Source of the DNA: Sphingomonadales bacterium
GTDB taxonomy: Bacteria; Pseudomonadota; Alphaproteobacteria; Sphingomonadales; Sphingomonadaceae
Direction of reading: 5' to 3'
DNA length: 55,241 nt
NCBI GenBank assembly: GCA_027486415.1
Contig: JAIXPC010000003.1
Coordinates: forward strand, 1-55,241
Shown here piece by piece: positions 16,739-23,760 of the stretch. Each line of letters begins with the position of its first letter. Position 1 is the first letter of the stretch. The position numbers and the translations under genes were made by a program. A model generated the notes under the pieces. That model was not told the origin of the DNA. It worked only from the letters and a program-made list of their open reading frames with translations, and ran no database searches.

Positions 16739-17694
16739 TCGCGCTGATCGAAGACGCACCCGGCGCTGTGCGCGCGCTGGTGCTGGACGGCAGAACAGTG
16801 GTGGAGGCGCACATCGCCCGCGCCGACGATCCGCTGCCCGTGGGTCTGATCGCGCCCGGGCGATTGGCCAGCCGGGCGGGCAGACGCGGGCAGGTCGTGA
16901 TTGCCGGTCATGATGCGCTGATCGATCCGGTGCCGGCGGACTGGCCGGAAGGACAGACGCGGTTCGTGGAAGTCATGCGCCCGGCGCGGCCTGATGGCGC
17001 GCGCGACAAGCAGGCGCGTGTCGTGGCGCACCCCGGCCCCGCGCGGCCTGCGCCTGATCTGGCAGAGCGGCTGGCGGCAGCTGGGCATGACGTGCGGCCA
17101 ATCTCGGCATTCGGCGACGATGGGCTGGCACAAGCCGGCTGGGATGCCGTGGTGGAAGAGGCGCTGACCGGCCGGATCGATTTTCCCGGTGGCCGGCTGC
17201 TGGCGGCCATGACGCCGGCGATGCTGGTGATTGACGTGGATGGCGATGGCGATCTGTCGCGGCTGGCCGAAGCCGCAGCGCGCGCCGTGGCCGCCATGGT
17301 CAGCCGCCATGGCATTGGTGGCCCGGTGGTGGTGGATTTTCCGTCGCTGCAGGGCAAGGCCCAGCGCGCCGCTGTCGACACGATCCTGGCCGAACATCTG
17401 CCGGCCCCGTTTGAAAAGACCGCGATCAACGGTTTTGGCCTCGTGCAGATCATCCGCCCGCGCCGTCAGCTCAGCCTGTTCGAACAGGTGCGCCAGCCGG
17501 GATTTGCCGCGCTGGAACTGTTGCGGCGCGCGTCGCGCCTGGTCGGCGGGGTCACGATCACGGCGGCTTCCCGCACCATCGACTGGCTGGCAGCCCGACC
17601 GCAGCTGATCGACGATGCCGCGCGCCGTTGCGGCGGCCGGGTGGCGCTGGTGGCGGCGGAGGGGCAAGGGAGAGGTCATGTCCAGCAAGGCTGA
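16735..17694 (+). CDS. Ribonuclease E/G-like protein (short)
   Basis: 319-aa protein resembling the catalytic core of RNase E/G without an obvious S1 insertion domain and without the C-terminal scaffold. The two acidic positions that bind magnesium in RNase E appear to be kept: MLVIDVDGDGDL (~residues 161-172) and PVVVDFPSLQGKAQR (~197-211). Downstream KTAINGFGLVQIIRPR resembles the RNase G motif around its RKR segment. It is about half to two thirds the length of RNase G. It overlaps maf (4 bp) and yacG (17 bp); maf - RNase E/G - yacG is a common alphaproteobacterial order. Endonuclease activity is likely but not certain. Confidence 0.85.
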   Translation: MIALIEDAPGAVRALVLDGRTVVEAHIARADDPLPVGLIAPGRLASRAGRRGQVVIAGHDALIDPVPADWPEGQTRFVEVMRPARPDGARDKQARVVAHPGPARPAPDLAERLAAAGHDVRPISAFGDDGLAQAGWDAVVEEALTGRIDFPGGRLLAAMTPAMLVIDVDGDGDLSRLAEAAARAVAAMVSRHGIGGPVVVDFPSLQGKAQRAAVDTILAEHLPAPFEKTAINGFGLVQIIRPRRQLSLFEQVRQPGFAALELLRRASRLVGGVTITAASRTIDWLAARPQLIDDAARRCGGRVALVAAEGQGRGHVQQG

Positions 17695-17881
17695 TTCGCG
17701 CATTTGCGCCTATTGCCGACAGGCGCCCGTCGTCGTGGCGTTTCGGCCGTTCTGCAGCGCCGGCTGCCAGGCCCGCGATCTCAATGCCTGGCTGTCGGAT
17801 CGCTATGTGATGCCGGCCAGCAGCGAAGAAGACGAACTTTCTGCAATGTCGGCGCTGGACAACGGCGACGAGGCTGGCTAA
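17678..17881 (+). CDS. yacG: DNA gyrase inhibitor YacG, zinc-binding
   Basis: 67-aa protein with the YacG zinc ribbon: CAYC near residue 10 and CSAGC near residue 26 provide four Cys ligands (C-x2-C-x15-C-x3-C), followed by the conserved ARDLNAWLSDRYVMP. YacG binds GyrB and blocks DNA binding by gyrase. The ATG at 17678 overlaps the RNase-like gene by 17 bp and is preceded by GAGAGG. Last gene before tRNA-Phe and the integrated element. Confidence 0.93.
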   Translation: MSSKADSRICAYCRQAPVVVAFRPFCSAGCQARDLNAWLSDRYVMPASSEEDELSAMSALDNGDEAG

Positions 17882-17924
17882 TTGCCGGCCTCCCGCGCGG
17901 CATACCCCGCCGCGCAGTATGTGG

Positions 17925-17999
17925 GCCCGGGTAGCTCAGGGGTAGAGCAGGGGATTGAAAATCCCCGTGTCGGTGGTTCAAATCCGCCCCCGGGCACCA
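17925..17999 (+). tRNA. tRNA-Phe (anticodon GAA), integration target
   Basis: 75-nt tRNA including encoded CCA. Acceptor stem GCCCGGG/CCCGGGC with discriminator A; anticodon stem GGGGA/TCCCC closes the loop TTGAAAA with anticodon GAA; T-arm GGTGGTTCAAATCCGCC. The last 16 bases, from 17984, are also found at 25094, marking this tRNA as the attachment site of the adjacent element. The tRNA remains complete after integration. Confidence 0.98.
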
Positions 18000-18002
18000 T
18001 TC
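17984..18002 (+). repeat. attL core (tRNA-Phe 3' end)
   Basis: CCGCCCCCGGGCACCATTC, identical to 25094-25112. It covers the 3' half of the T-arm, the acceptor strand and CCA of tRNA-Phe plus three bases. The flanking bases on both sides differ between the two copies, so the identity ends exactly at 19 bp. Confidence 0.92.
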
Positions 18003-18202
18003 ATTTGCTACAAGCCTTTGATAATGCAGACAAATGACCCTCAACGGCCTCTTTGTATCCACCTAATTGTCCACCCTTAGGGCTTCGGCGGCCAGCTTGT
18101 CCGTTCGATCGACAAGGCGCGGGCGTGTCAGATGATGGCCAACGAAAGAGCCGGTGAGTTGCCCCACCGGCCCGAATCTGCGCGTGCTTCGTGCTGCTTT
18201 GG
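18003..18202. other. Left end of element, gene-free
   Basis: No convincing gene. Holds two copies of a TNTCCACC motif (18054-18064 and 18067-18078); the second matches 11 of 12 bases of a motif at 24966-24977 near the other end. A 6-bp hairpin CTTGTC/GACAAG lies at 18096-18116. Possible integrase arm-binding region. Confidence 0.4.
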
Positions 18203-18514
18203 TCAACGGCGCCGGGCTTGCTCGGCCAGATGTGTGCTTAGCTCGGCCAGCGACAGCAGCGTGGCAGCGCCATCCAATGCCGCTCCGATGATTTCACCGC
18301 GCAGTTCATCAATGCCCGTCGCGTTGGCTTCGTGAAAGTCACGCGCCAGCACCCAGACGATGCTCTTGGCGCTGGCTGTCAGGATCGTCGCTTGGTCGGA
18401 CATATCGAACGCCGCGAACGGCGTTGTCCCCATGTTGCAGCGGAATGTGTTGAAAAACTCCCGCACGATTGCTTGCGGTTCGGCGGAGTCCGTCTGTAGT
18501 TTGGTCGCAGCCAT
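18203..18514 (-). CDS. Hypothetical protein of the element (103 aa)
   Basis: 103-aa soluble, mostly helical protein; the ATG at 18514 is preceded by GAAGGGA at good distance, which favours it over upstream starts. Segments include AIVREFFNTFRCNMGTTPF and SIVWVLARDFHEANATGIDEL. No signal peptide or membrane helix. I do not recognise a family. It is the most distal gene of the element, next to attL, the position where satellites and islands often carry accessory or defence cargo, but its role is unknown. Confidence 0.65.
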   Translation of the reverse strand: MAATKLQTDSAEPQAIVREFFNTFRCNMGTTPFAAFDMSDQATILTASAKSIVWVLARDFHEANATGIDELRGEIIGAALDGAATLLSLAELSTHLAEQARRR

Positions 18515-18843
18515 GATCGTTCCCTTCTGAACGGTGGTGGTCAGGGCTGGCACGGCGTTCCCAGCGTCGCGCCAGCCCGTCCGCATTGATTCAGATCGCA
18601 GAATCCGCGTCAAGGCGCAGAAGGATTCATTACCGAATCAGACTCACCGTCACCGGGGGGCTGCAAACTATACGCTTCCACTAGGCGGAAATCGGTCGGC
18701 TCCGTCGCGGTAAACGCTAATACAGTTTCTCACCCGCGCGCGCGCGCGCGAGGGTTATGTTTTGAATCGCGGATGCGTGAACAAAGGGGGCGCTACGATT
18801 TCCGGGTCTTGGATCGCTATTGTTTGGAGTCCCCCCGGGGGGC
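18515..18843. other. Gene-free stretch with CG run and palindrome
   Basis: 329 bp between two minus-strand genes. I see no gene with credible start and composition; small frames here overlap the HNH gene antisense. It contains an alternating (CG)8 run at 18735-18750 and a perfect 12-bp palindrome (six C then six G) at 18831-18842 directly beyond the HNH stop codon. Confidence 0.5.
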
Positions 18844-19119
18844 TTACTCCATCGGCCACCCGTCCAAGCTGATGCGCGGCTTCGGTCTGTAGCCGAATTG
18901 CGCCCGTGTCGCGTCGCGGTGACAGTCAGCGCAGAGGGGACGAAGGTTGGCGGGATCGTCGTTGCCACCCTTTGCCAGCGGCACTTCGTGATCGATCTCA
19001 ACTGCAACCGTCACACGTCCGTGCTTCGCCATACACAGACGGCAGAGCGGTTCGGCGGCGAGCATCGTCCTGCGCAATCGCTGCCAGGGCCTGCCGCTTT
19101 TACGTTTGTCATGCGCCAT
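18844..19119 (-). CDS. HNH endonuclease
   Basis: 91-aa HNH nuclease of the phage-associated type. The zinc knuckle is formed by C-x2-C in CRLCMAKHG (~residues 27-30) and CADC (~67-70); the nuclease motif is VEIDHEVPLAKGGNDDPANLRPLC followed by H in CHRD. In phages such short HNH proteins often stand beside terminase genes and assist DNA cleavage at packaging, but no terminase is found here. The ATG at 19119 lies just inside the repeat copy at 19130-19170, which therefore sits in its leader. Confidence 0.9.
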   Translation of the reverse strand: MAHDKRKSGRPWQRLRRTMLAAEPLCRLCMAKHGRVTVAVEIDHEVPLAKGGNDDPANLRPLCADCHRDATRAQFGYRPKPRISLDGWPME

Positions 19120-19129
19120 CGTTTTACTC

Positions 19130-19170
19130 TCCGGACAAAAGACAAAACCGACATAACCGGACAAAACCCC
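19130..19170 (+). repeat. 41-bp inverted repeat, copy A
   Basis: 38 of 41 bases equal the minus-strand sequence of 23754-23714. Contains three GACAAAA units (19134-19140, 19141-19147, 19160-19166), two of them inside CCGGACAAAA. Lies between the DUF3987 remnant stop and the HNH start. Iteron-like; possible binding site for an element protein. Confidence 0.8.
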
Positions 19171-19180
19171 TGTCGATCGA

Positions 19181-19408
19181 TCATGACGCGAGCAGCGCCG
19201 GGTTGACGATGAACAGACGGGGAAGCCTGCCGCCCTGTGGTGGCGCAGCCCTTATGACGGCACGGATGCAATCGGCGTCTTCCAGCGGTGCCAGCGCGGG
19301 GGTGAGTTCTGCCTTTGATAACCCGGCACGCTCCAACTTCGTCACCTGCCCCGCCGTGAAGCTTTTTCACCGCTTTTTCGCGGATCGTGGCAGCGTCAAC
19401 CCGGCGGC
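19181..19408 (-). pseudogene. Truncated, frameshifted remnant of a second DUF3987 gene
   Basis: Read on the minus strand, this stretch aligns with the last ~75 residues of the intact DUF3987 protein encoded at 19817-21307. It starts with SRRVDAATIRE (intact: SARRLVATIRE), then a run of five A shifts the frame by one base, after which FTAGQVTKLERAGL matches FTTRQVLKLERSGL, LEDADCIRA is identical in both, and the remnant ends RLFIVNPALLAS then stop (intact: RRFAANPVLLTKA). All of the ATPase-like part is missing. Its 5' end overlaps the last codons of the 86-aa gene. It is a paralogue rather than a fresh duplication, since many positions differ. Confidence 0.85.
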
Positions 19409-19656
19409 TCAGCAAACTGTAGATACTGTCTCGCTGACCGAAAATGCGCGTCTAGTATGGGGATAATTTCGGCAGTACCAGCCCCTGCAGAACGAGCGTC
19501 CCGCTCAATTACACTGAAGACGGACAGGGCCGCGCGGCGTTCGATCGCACCCGTTTTCACCAGCGCTTCCAACACATGGGCTGACACGGATATTGACGTT
19601 CGCAAAGCTGTTAGGCTGGCAGTCGTTGCAAACAAAAGCGCATTTGTATCAGTCAT
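19396..19656 (-). CDS. Hypothetical protein of the element (86 aa)
   Basis: 86-aa predicted helical soluble protein with an ATG at 19656 preceded by a GAGAGGA ribosome site. Segments: SVSAHVLEALVKTGAIERRAAL and IIPILDAHFRSARQYLQF. No recognised domain. Its 3' end runs into the DUF3987 remnant. Found between the intact DUF3987 gene and the remnant, so it may have arrived with the rearrangement that produced both. Function unknown. Confidence 0.6.
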   Translation of the reverse strand: MTDTNALLFATTASLTALRTSISVSAHVLEALVKTGAIERRAALSVFSVIERDARSAGAGTAEIIPILDAHFRSARQYLQFAEPPG

Positions 19657-19816
19657 GTCGACATCCTCTCATGCAGGCGTTCAAAGAGTTGAAATGATCA
19701 ACGTCAACTAAAAGTATCTTTTTGTCAATTACCTATCCCCTGCAGTCAAAGCATCGATTGCTAGCTGCTGATGGATCATCCACGCGGCCGATCGGCGCTT
19801 GCCGGTTTTGCCAGCT

Positions 19817-21307
19817 TCACGCCTTTGTCAGCAGCACTGGGTTGGCCGCGAACCGCCGCGACGGCCTGCCTCCCTGCGGATGGGCGGGTTCCGCGATGGC
19901 CCTGATGCAATCAGCATCTTCCAGCAACGCCAGGACGGGATCGAGTTCCGCGACCGTGGCCAGCCCAGACCGTTCCAGCTTCAAGACTTGCCGTGTCGTG
20001 AAGGATTGCCATTGCAGTTCGCGGATCGTGGCCACCAGCCGCCGCGCCGATCGTTCGGCCTGCGGAACGGCAGCATCGGCATAAGCACGCCGCGCCATCG
20101 GCAGCACGTAATTGCCCACCAGTTCGGCAGCGCGTTTGAAGTGATAGGCGTCCACTTCACCGGGCAGGGGATCGTCTTCCGCCGCCCAGTCGAGACACGC
20201 CAGCACCAGCGACACGCGCGCCACCATCCCCGGCAACTTGCCGATGAATGACAACAGCAGCCCTTCCGCATTGTCTTCCCACCGCCGCGACGATTGACGG
20301 AAATCATCCATAAGCGCCTGCGCGTCAGCCGTGAGCGGAACAAACAGCGGCTTATGCCCGCCGTGTTCATCGGTCACCAGATCGAGCTGCAACAGGCGTT
20401 CCAGCGTCCTTTCCAGCAAGGCTTCATCCGTCCACCTGCCGGGGCGTTTCAGGGCCACCGGTTGCGGCCAGATCGGCATGAACCGCGCCAGCAGCCCGTC
20501 ATCATCGCTCTTGAACAACAGCGACTTGAGCCGATCGGGTTGGATGCCGCCGATAACGCCAACAGTCAGACGATCGATCGTCAGCGGTTCGCGGCCTATG
20601 CGTTCAACCGTGAAGCCGCGCCCGCCCCATGCTTCGAGCCAGAAGGGACGATCGCTGCCCGCGCTGTAGCGGGTCATGCCTTCAAGCCAGCCGGCCAGTT
20701 CATCGCGGCATTGCAGCGTGCCGCGTGGCTGCCGATCGATGATCGCTGCCAGTTTTTCGATCGTGCAATCATTCAGGACAAGGCGGGGGATGTGCGGCTT
20801 CGGCCCCGGATCGCAATTGGCAGGCTTTGCCGGTGGCGTGTCGCCATCCTTGATCGCGCGCGCCGCCGTCGCCTTCCATTCCTTTTCCGCCACCGCCGCC
20901 AGATCACCGCGTTCCTGCCATTCTGCCAGTTTGCCTTCCGCCTTCACGCGCAACGGACGTTCAACCTTGCGCAGCGGCTGGATCACCGCGTCTAGGGCGG
21001 GGCTTTTGCCCGCACTGGGCAGTCCGACACACATCGCCCAGACGATCGGCGGTTCGGCCCAGCCGTCCCAGACACGCACCCACCGGGCATTGCCGATCGT
21101 GGCACCGGCAACGGCCAGCAGCCCCGCCAGCACGTAATCAGGGGGTGCGCCTTTCGCGTCGGCAGCTTCCGTCACCCACTGCGCAAGACGCGGCCCCAGG
21201 GTCTCGGCCAAGGGCAGGCGCGGGGCAGGGGGCAGATTGGCGCGAAGGAAGCGCGAAGACGGTTCCGGCCAGACAGGTTCAAAGGGGGTTTCTTGCGCGT
21301 GCTTCAT
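19817..21307 (-). CDS. DUF3987 (YfjI-type) helicase-like protein
   Basis: 496-aa protein of the DUF3987 family found in phages, satellites and integrative elements, where it is taken to be a replicative ATPase/helicase working with a primase. A P-loop-like GLPSAGKSPALDAV lies near residues 94-107; later segments include LVLNDCTIEKLAAIIDRQPRG, CRDELAGWLEGMTRYS and KSLLFKSDDDGLLARFMPIWP. The ATG at 21307 overlaps the stop of the Toprim primase gene as ATGA, so the two are translated together. The C-terminal ~75 residues have a paralogous remnant at 19181-19408. Confidence 0.88.
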   Translation of the reverse strand: MKHAQETPFEPVWPEPSSRFLRANLPPAPRLPLAETLGPRLAQWVTEAADAKGAPPDYVLAGLLAVAGATIGNARWVRVWDGWAEPPIVWAMCVGLPSAGKSPALDAVIQPLRKVERPLRVKAEGKLAEWQERGDLAAVAEKEWKATAARAIKDGDTPPAKPANCDPGPKPHIPRLVLNDCTIEKLAAIIDRQPRGTLQCRDELAGWLEGMTRYSAGSDRPFWLEAWGGRGFTVERIGREPLTIDRLTVGVIGGIQPDRLKSLLFKSDDDGLLARFMPIWPQPVALKRPGRWTDEALLERTLERLLQLDLVTDEHGGHKPLFVPLTADAQALMDDFRQSSRRWEDNAEGLLLSFIGKLPGMVARVSLVLACLDWAAEDDPLPGEVDAYHFKRAAELVGNYVLPMARRAYADAAVPQAERSARRLVATIRELQWQSFTTRQVLKLERSGLATVAELDPVLALLEDADCIRAIAEPAHPQGGRPSRRFAANPVLLTKA

Positions 21308-22182
21308 GCCGCGTCCTTTCGATTCAGAATGTCGTTGAAGTCGGCACCATCGCCGGGATCGATCGTGGCCACCTGCCACCGCAGCGCGTGCGCCCGTTCG
21401 GCCAGCGCCATCGCGGCAGCACGGCCCGCCGCGTCGCCATCACAAGCAATCGTCAGAAAGCCCGGCTGGGCGGGCAGCCGCAGACCGCGCAGTCCCGATG
21501 TGGAGAGGGCGGCCCAGACCGTCGCATGGCCCGCCAGAAGCCCGCACAGCAGCGACAGGCAGCTTTCTAGGCCTTCACCCACCACGAGCCTGTTGCCGCC
21601 GCCAGAGAGTCGCACAGCGCCCCCAGCGACCGCCCCAAGCATCTTCTTGGCCGGTTCAACCGCCGCTTTGCCGGCGCCATCGCTGCGAAGCCAAGTCCGA
21701 TGAACAGCGAGACCGTCGCCGCCTTCCACCAGCGCCAGCATCGCCGGCAGCCGTTGCCGGGTTTCGTGATGCAAGCACGCGGGATGGAACCGCAGCGTTG
21801 CCGGTAGCGACACGGTGATGCCCCGGTGCCGCAGATAGCGTTCGGCCAGGGTGCCGCCGATCGGCTGGGCTTCGTTCCACAGCACGCGGGCTTGGCCCTC
21901 ACGCTTGGCAGCATGGGCGCGGCGTTCGGCGTCACGCTTGGCGTTTATCGCGGGATCAGGCGGGGTGTAGCGACTGCCGCTGATGCCCGCCGCCGCCAGC
22001 ACGTCGCGAAAGCCGCAGTCCAGCCGCTTGCAGTGCAACAGCAGCCCCGCACGGCCATCACCGATCGTCAGGGCGTCTTGATCACGGCGACGATCAGGCT
22101 GGCAGACCGGACACGGCGCAGTGCCATAGCTGCCGTGCCAGCGCCCGCCCAGCCGCCGAATGAGAGCGCGGGCGTCAGTCAT
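21304..22182 (-). CDS. Toprim-domain primase
   Basis: 292-aa protein with an N-terminal zinc finger (CPVC near residue 23 and HCKRLDCGF near 50) and a C-terminal Toprim domain: LVVGEGLESCLSLLCGLL has the catalytic Glu (~residue 197) and LTIACDGDAAGRAAA the DxD pair (~245). It probably makes primers for element replication, partnered by the overlapping DUF3987 gene. The ATG at 22182 lies eight bases inside the upstream gene; in-frame starts further up are less natural. It resembles phage/plasmid P4-type primases in layout but lacks a helicase domain of its own. Confidence 0.92.
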   Translation of the reverse strand: MTDARALIRRLGGRWHGSYGTAPCPVCQPDRRRDQDALTIGDGRAGLLLHCKRLDCGFRDVLAAAGISGSRYTPPDPAINAKRDAERRAHAAKREGQARVLWNEAQPIGGTLAERYLRHRGITVSLPATLRFHPACLHHETRQRLPAMLALVEGGDGLAVHRTWLRSDGAGKAAVEPAKKMLGAVAGGAVRLSGGGNRLVVGEGLESCLSLLCGLLAGHATVWAALSTSGLRGLRLPAQPGFLTIACDGDAAGRAAAMALAERAHALRWQVATIDPGDGADFNDILNRKDAA

Positions 22183-22576
22183 GGCCACCCCCATGCCGGT
22201 GATACAGATCGCGCAGATACTGTATCTGGGCCGGGGACAAGGCGCGGCCCATTGCCATGATGCGCCGCACGTTCTGCACAAAGTCGCACTGATTTTCGGT
22301 CAGCCGGTGCAGCGCGTATTTGTCGAGCCATGCCGCCATCGCTGCCAGTGGATCATCGCCGCCCTGCGGCCTGTAAGGGCGTGTCTTGGCGTGCTGGAAG
22401 TGCGGCTGGGCGGGGACAATCAGGCGCTTGGCCAGATCATGCCAATCCATGCCGGCACGGTTGAGCGTGCGCCCGATCGCCGCCGCAGTTGCCACCACCT
22501 CGCCGGGGACGGGTGACGACAGCATGGGCAGCAACCGGCCAAGCTTCACGTCAAAGTCGGGGGACAGATCACCCAT
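22175..22576 (-). CDS. Hypothetical protein of the element (133 aa)
   Basis: 133-aa basic protein, with HDLAKRLIVP and a C-terminal ALSPAQIQYLRDLYHRHGGGH segment that looks like a short helical DNA- or protein-contacting motif. Similar proteins accompany primase genes in alphaproteobacterial prophages and islands, without assigned function. It overlaps the primase (8 bp) and the small gene upstream (8 bp), so it is part of the replication operon. Confidence 0.75.
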   Translation of the reverse strand: MGDLSPDFDVKLGRLLPMLSSPVPGEVVATAAAIGRTLNRAGMDWHDLAKRLIVPAQPHFQHAKTRPYRPQGGDDPLAAMAAWLDKYALHRLTENQCDFVQNVRRIMAMGRALSPAQIQYLRDLYHRHGGGHD

Positions 22577-22763
22577 CGGTGCCGCCTCCCCAGATCATCG
22601 CCGCCAGCGTGAACGCCGTCGCACCCGCGAAGCCGATCGTGCGCAGTTTGGCCAGCCGCAGGGCGGAAGCGTTGCTGTTGCGGGTGTGGTGTGCTACCCA
22701 CACACTGCCCGCCTGCCCCGGTTGCGCCTGCCAGCGCGCCGGGGCTTTCTTTTGCCCGCCCAT
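22569..22763 (-). CDS. Small hypothetical protein with one membrane segment
   Basis: 64-aa reading frame with a start at 22763, three bases after the AlpA-like stop, and an 8-bp overlap with the next gene. The C-terminal third (TIGFAGATAFTLAAMIWGG) could be a single membrane helix. Spacing argues that it is a gene; no family is recognised. Confidence 0.5.
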   Translation of the reverse strand: MGGQKKAPARWQAQPGQAGSVWVAHHTRNSNASALRLAKLRTIGFAGATAFTLAAMIWGGGTDG

Positions 22764-22766
22764 CGA

Positions 22767-22949
22767 TCAGGCGGCCTGTTCGCGCAAAGCGGCCAGGTGA
22801 GCGTCCACCACGTCAGACGGCCAGTAGAGCCGGGCACCCAGCTTGATCGGCTGCGGCAGGCGGTTCGCCGCCAGATCGTTGTAAATCGCGCTGCGGCTGC
22901 GGTTGCCCAGCTTGGCGCGAAGTTCAGTGAGCGTCAGGTATTGCGTCAT
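22767..22949 (-). CDS. AlpA-type helix-turn-helix regulator
   Basis: 60-aa protein of the AlpA/excisionase-like MerR-fold family: YLTLTELRAKLGNRSRSAIY forms the helix-turn-helix and LPQPIKLGARLYWPSDVVDAHL is the typical wing and end. In P4 and CP4-57, AlpA-type proteins regulate integrase and excision. The ATG at 22949 follows an AAGGA site. The longer frame upstream is non-coding. It is the first gene of the run AlpA - small - 133 aa - primase - DUF3987. Confidence 0.92.
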   Translation of the reverse strand: MTQYLTLTELRAKLGNRSRSAIYNDLAANRLPQPIKLGARLYWPSDVVDAHLAALREQAA

Positions 22950-23040
22950 GCACCGTCCTTTCTTGGCTGTGACGGTGCGAGGGTGACTTATTCTGTCAGA
23001 GGGCAGGCAGACGCAAAAAACGTCCAGTGTGTTGCCTAAA

Positions 23041-23760
23041 TCATACGCCTTGGCCGGCCAGCACCGCAGGACGTTGCGCGAAGCACAGCATGGCGTCGGC
23101 TGTCGTGTTGTTGCTGGGATCGGCTGCAATGCGGGATCGCAGCCCTTCGGCATTTCGCAAGATAGCGGCTAGTTCACCGGCTGGGCGCGCGCCGAAAGCT
23201 ATATCCCGCAGATCAGCGACTGGGCGCACCGATGCATGTTCAACCCATGCCGCAGCCAAGTGAGCAACAGGCCGGCTTTCCGCAGTCAGCTTTCGGAACC
23301 ACGTCCGATCGCCTGCGGCCTTCACGTCTGCAACGCGGCGCAGGGTTTCGAGAGTGCCAGGCGGCTGGGCGTTGTCCATTGCGGCGTCGGCTGCCTCAAT
23401 AATCCGCGCCAAGTCAGGCGGAAGGCGCACGTCATTCCAAGGCGGCTGGGCGCGTGTCCACCGTCGCGCTTTCGCCGCATACAAGCTGCCGGCTAACAGC
23501 CGTTCGCGGAAGCGACGATCGATCACTGCCAGCCGTTCTTTAAGCCGGCTGGGCTTCTCGGGCACTGTTTGGCCCCTTTCCTCCGCAGGCCACCACGTGA
23601 GGCGCGCAAACGCTTTGGCGGCCCGATCGGCGCAGGGGAAAGCCAGCCATGCGATGACTTCCAGCCGTGCAATCGCAGGATCGTGATCAAGCCAGATCGT
23701 CGCCGCCGCTGCCGGGGTTTTGTCCGGTTTTGGGGGTTTTGTCTTTTGTCCGGAAGTCAC
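23041..23760 (-). CDS. Hypothetical protein of the element (239 aa)
   Basis: 239-aa protein with a Lys/Pro-rich N-terminus (GQKTKPPKPDKTP) encoded by copy B of the 41-bp repeat, then a helical body with many Trp and Arg (FARLTWWPAEERG, RRWTRAQPPWNDVRLPPDL). The start is GTG at 23760, overlapping the integrase stop by four bases, so it is translated with the integrase. I recognise no domain. The repeat may have been drawn into the coding region, since the first ~15 residues look like a by-product of the DNA motif. Confidence 0.7.
   Translation of the reverse strand: MTSGQKTKPPKPDKTPAAAATIWLDHDPAIARLEVIAWLAFPCADRAAKAFARLTWWPAEERGQTVPEKPSRLKERLAVIDRRFRERLLAGSLYAAKARRWTRAQPPWNDVRLPPDLARIIEAADAAMDNAQPPGTLETLRRVADVKAAGDRTWFRKLTAESRPVAHLAAAWVEHASVRPVADLRDIAFGARPAGELAAILRNAEGLRSRIAADPSNNTTADAMLCFAQRPAVLAGQGV
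23714..23754 (-). repeat. 41-bp inverted repeat, copy B
   Basis: Reverse complement of copy A at 19130-19170 with three mismatches in the middle. It begins just after the integrase stop codon and is translated as the N-terminus of the 239-aa protein. Confidence 0.8.

Noticed and set aside
18717..19007. 96-codon frame overlapping the HNH gene on the same strand
   Set aside because: It overlaps the HNH reading in another frame and has no domain; the HNH motif is unambiguous.
19011..19415. 134-codon frame over the DUF3987 remnant and HNH start
   Set aside because: It joins the first few remnant codons to out-of-frame sequence after the frameshift and then runs antisense-like through the HNH leader; not a real gene.
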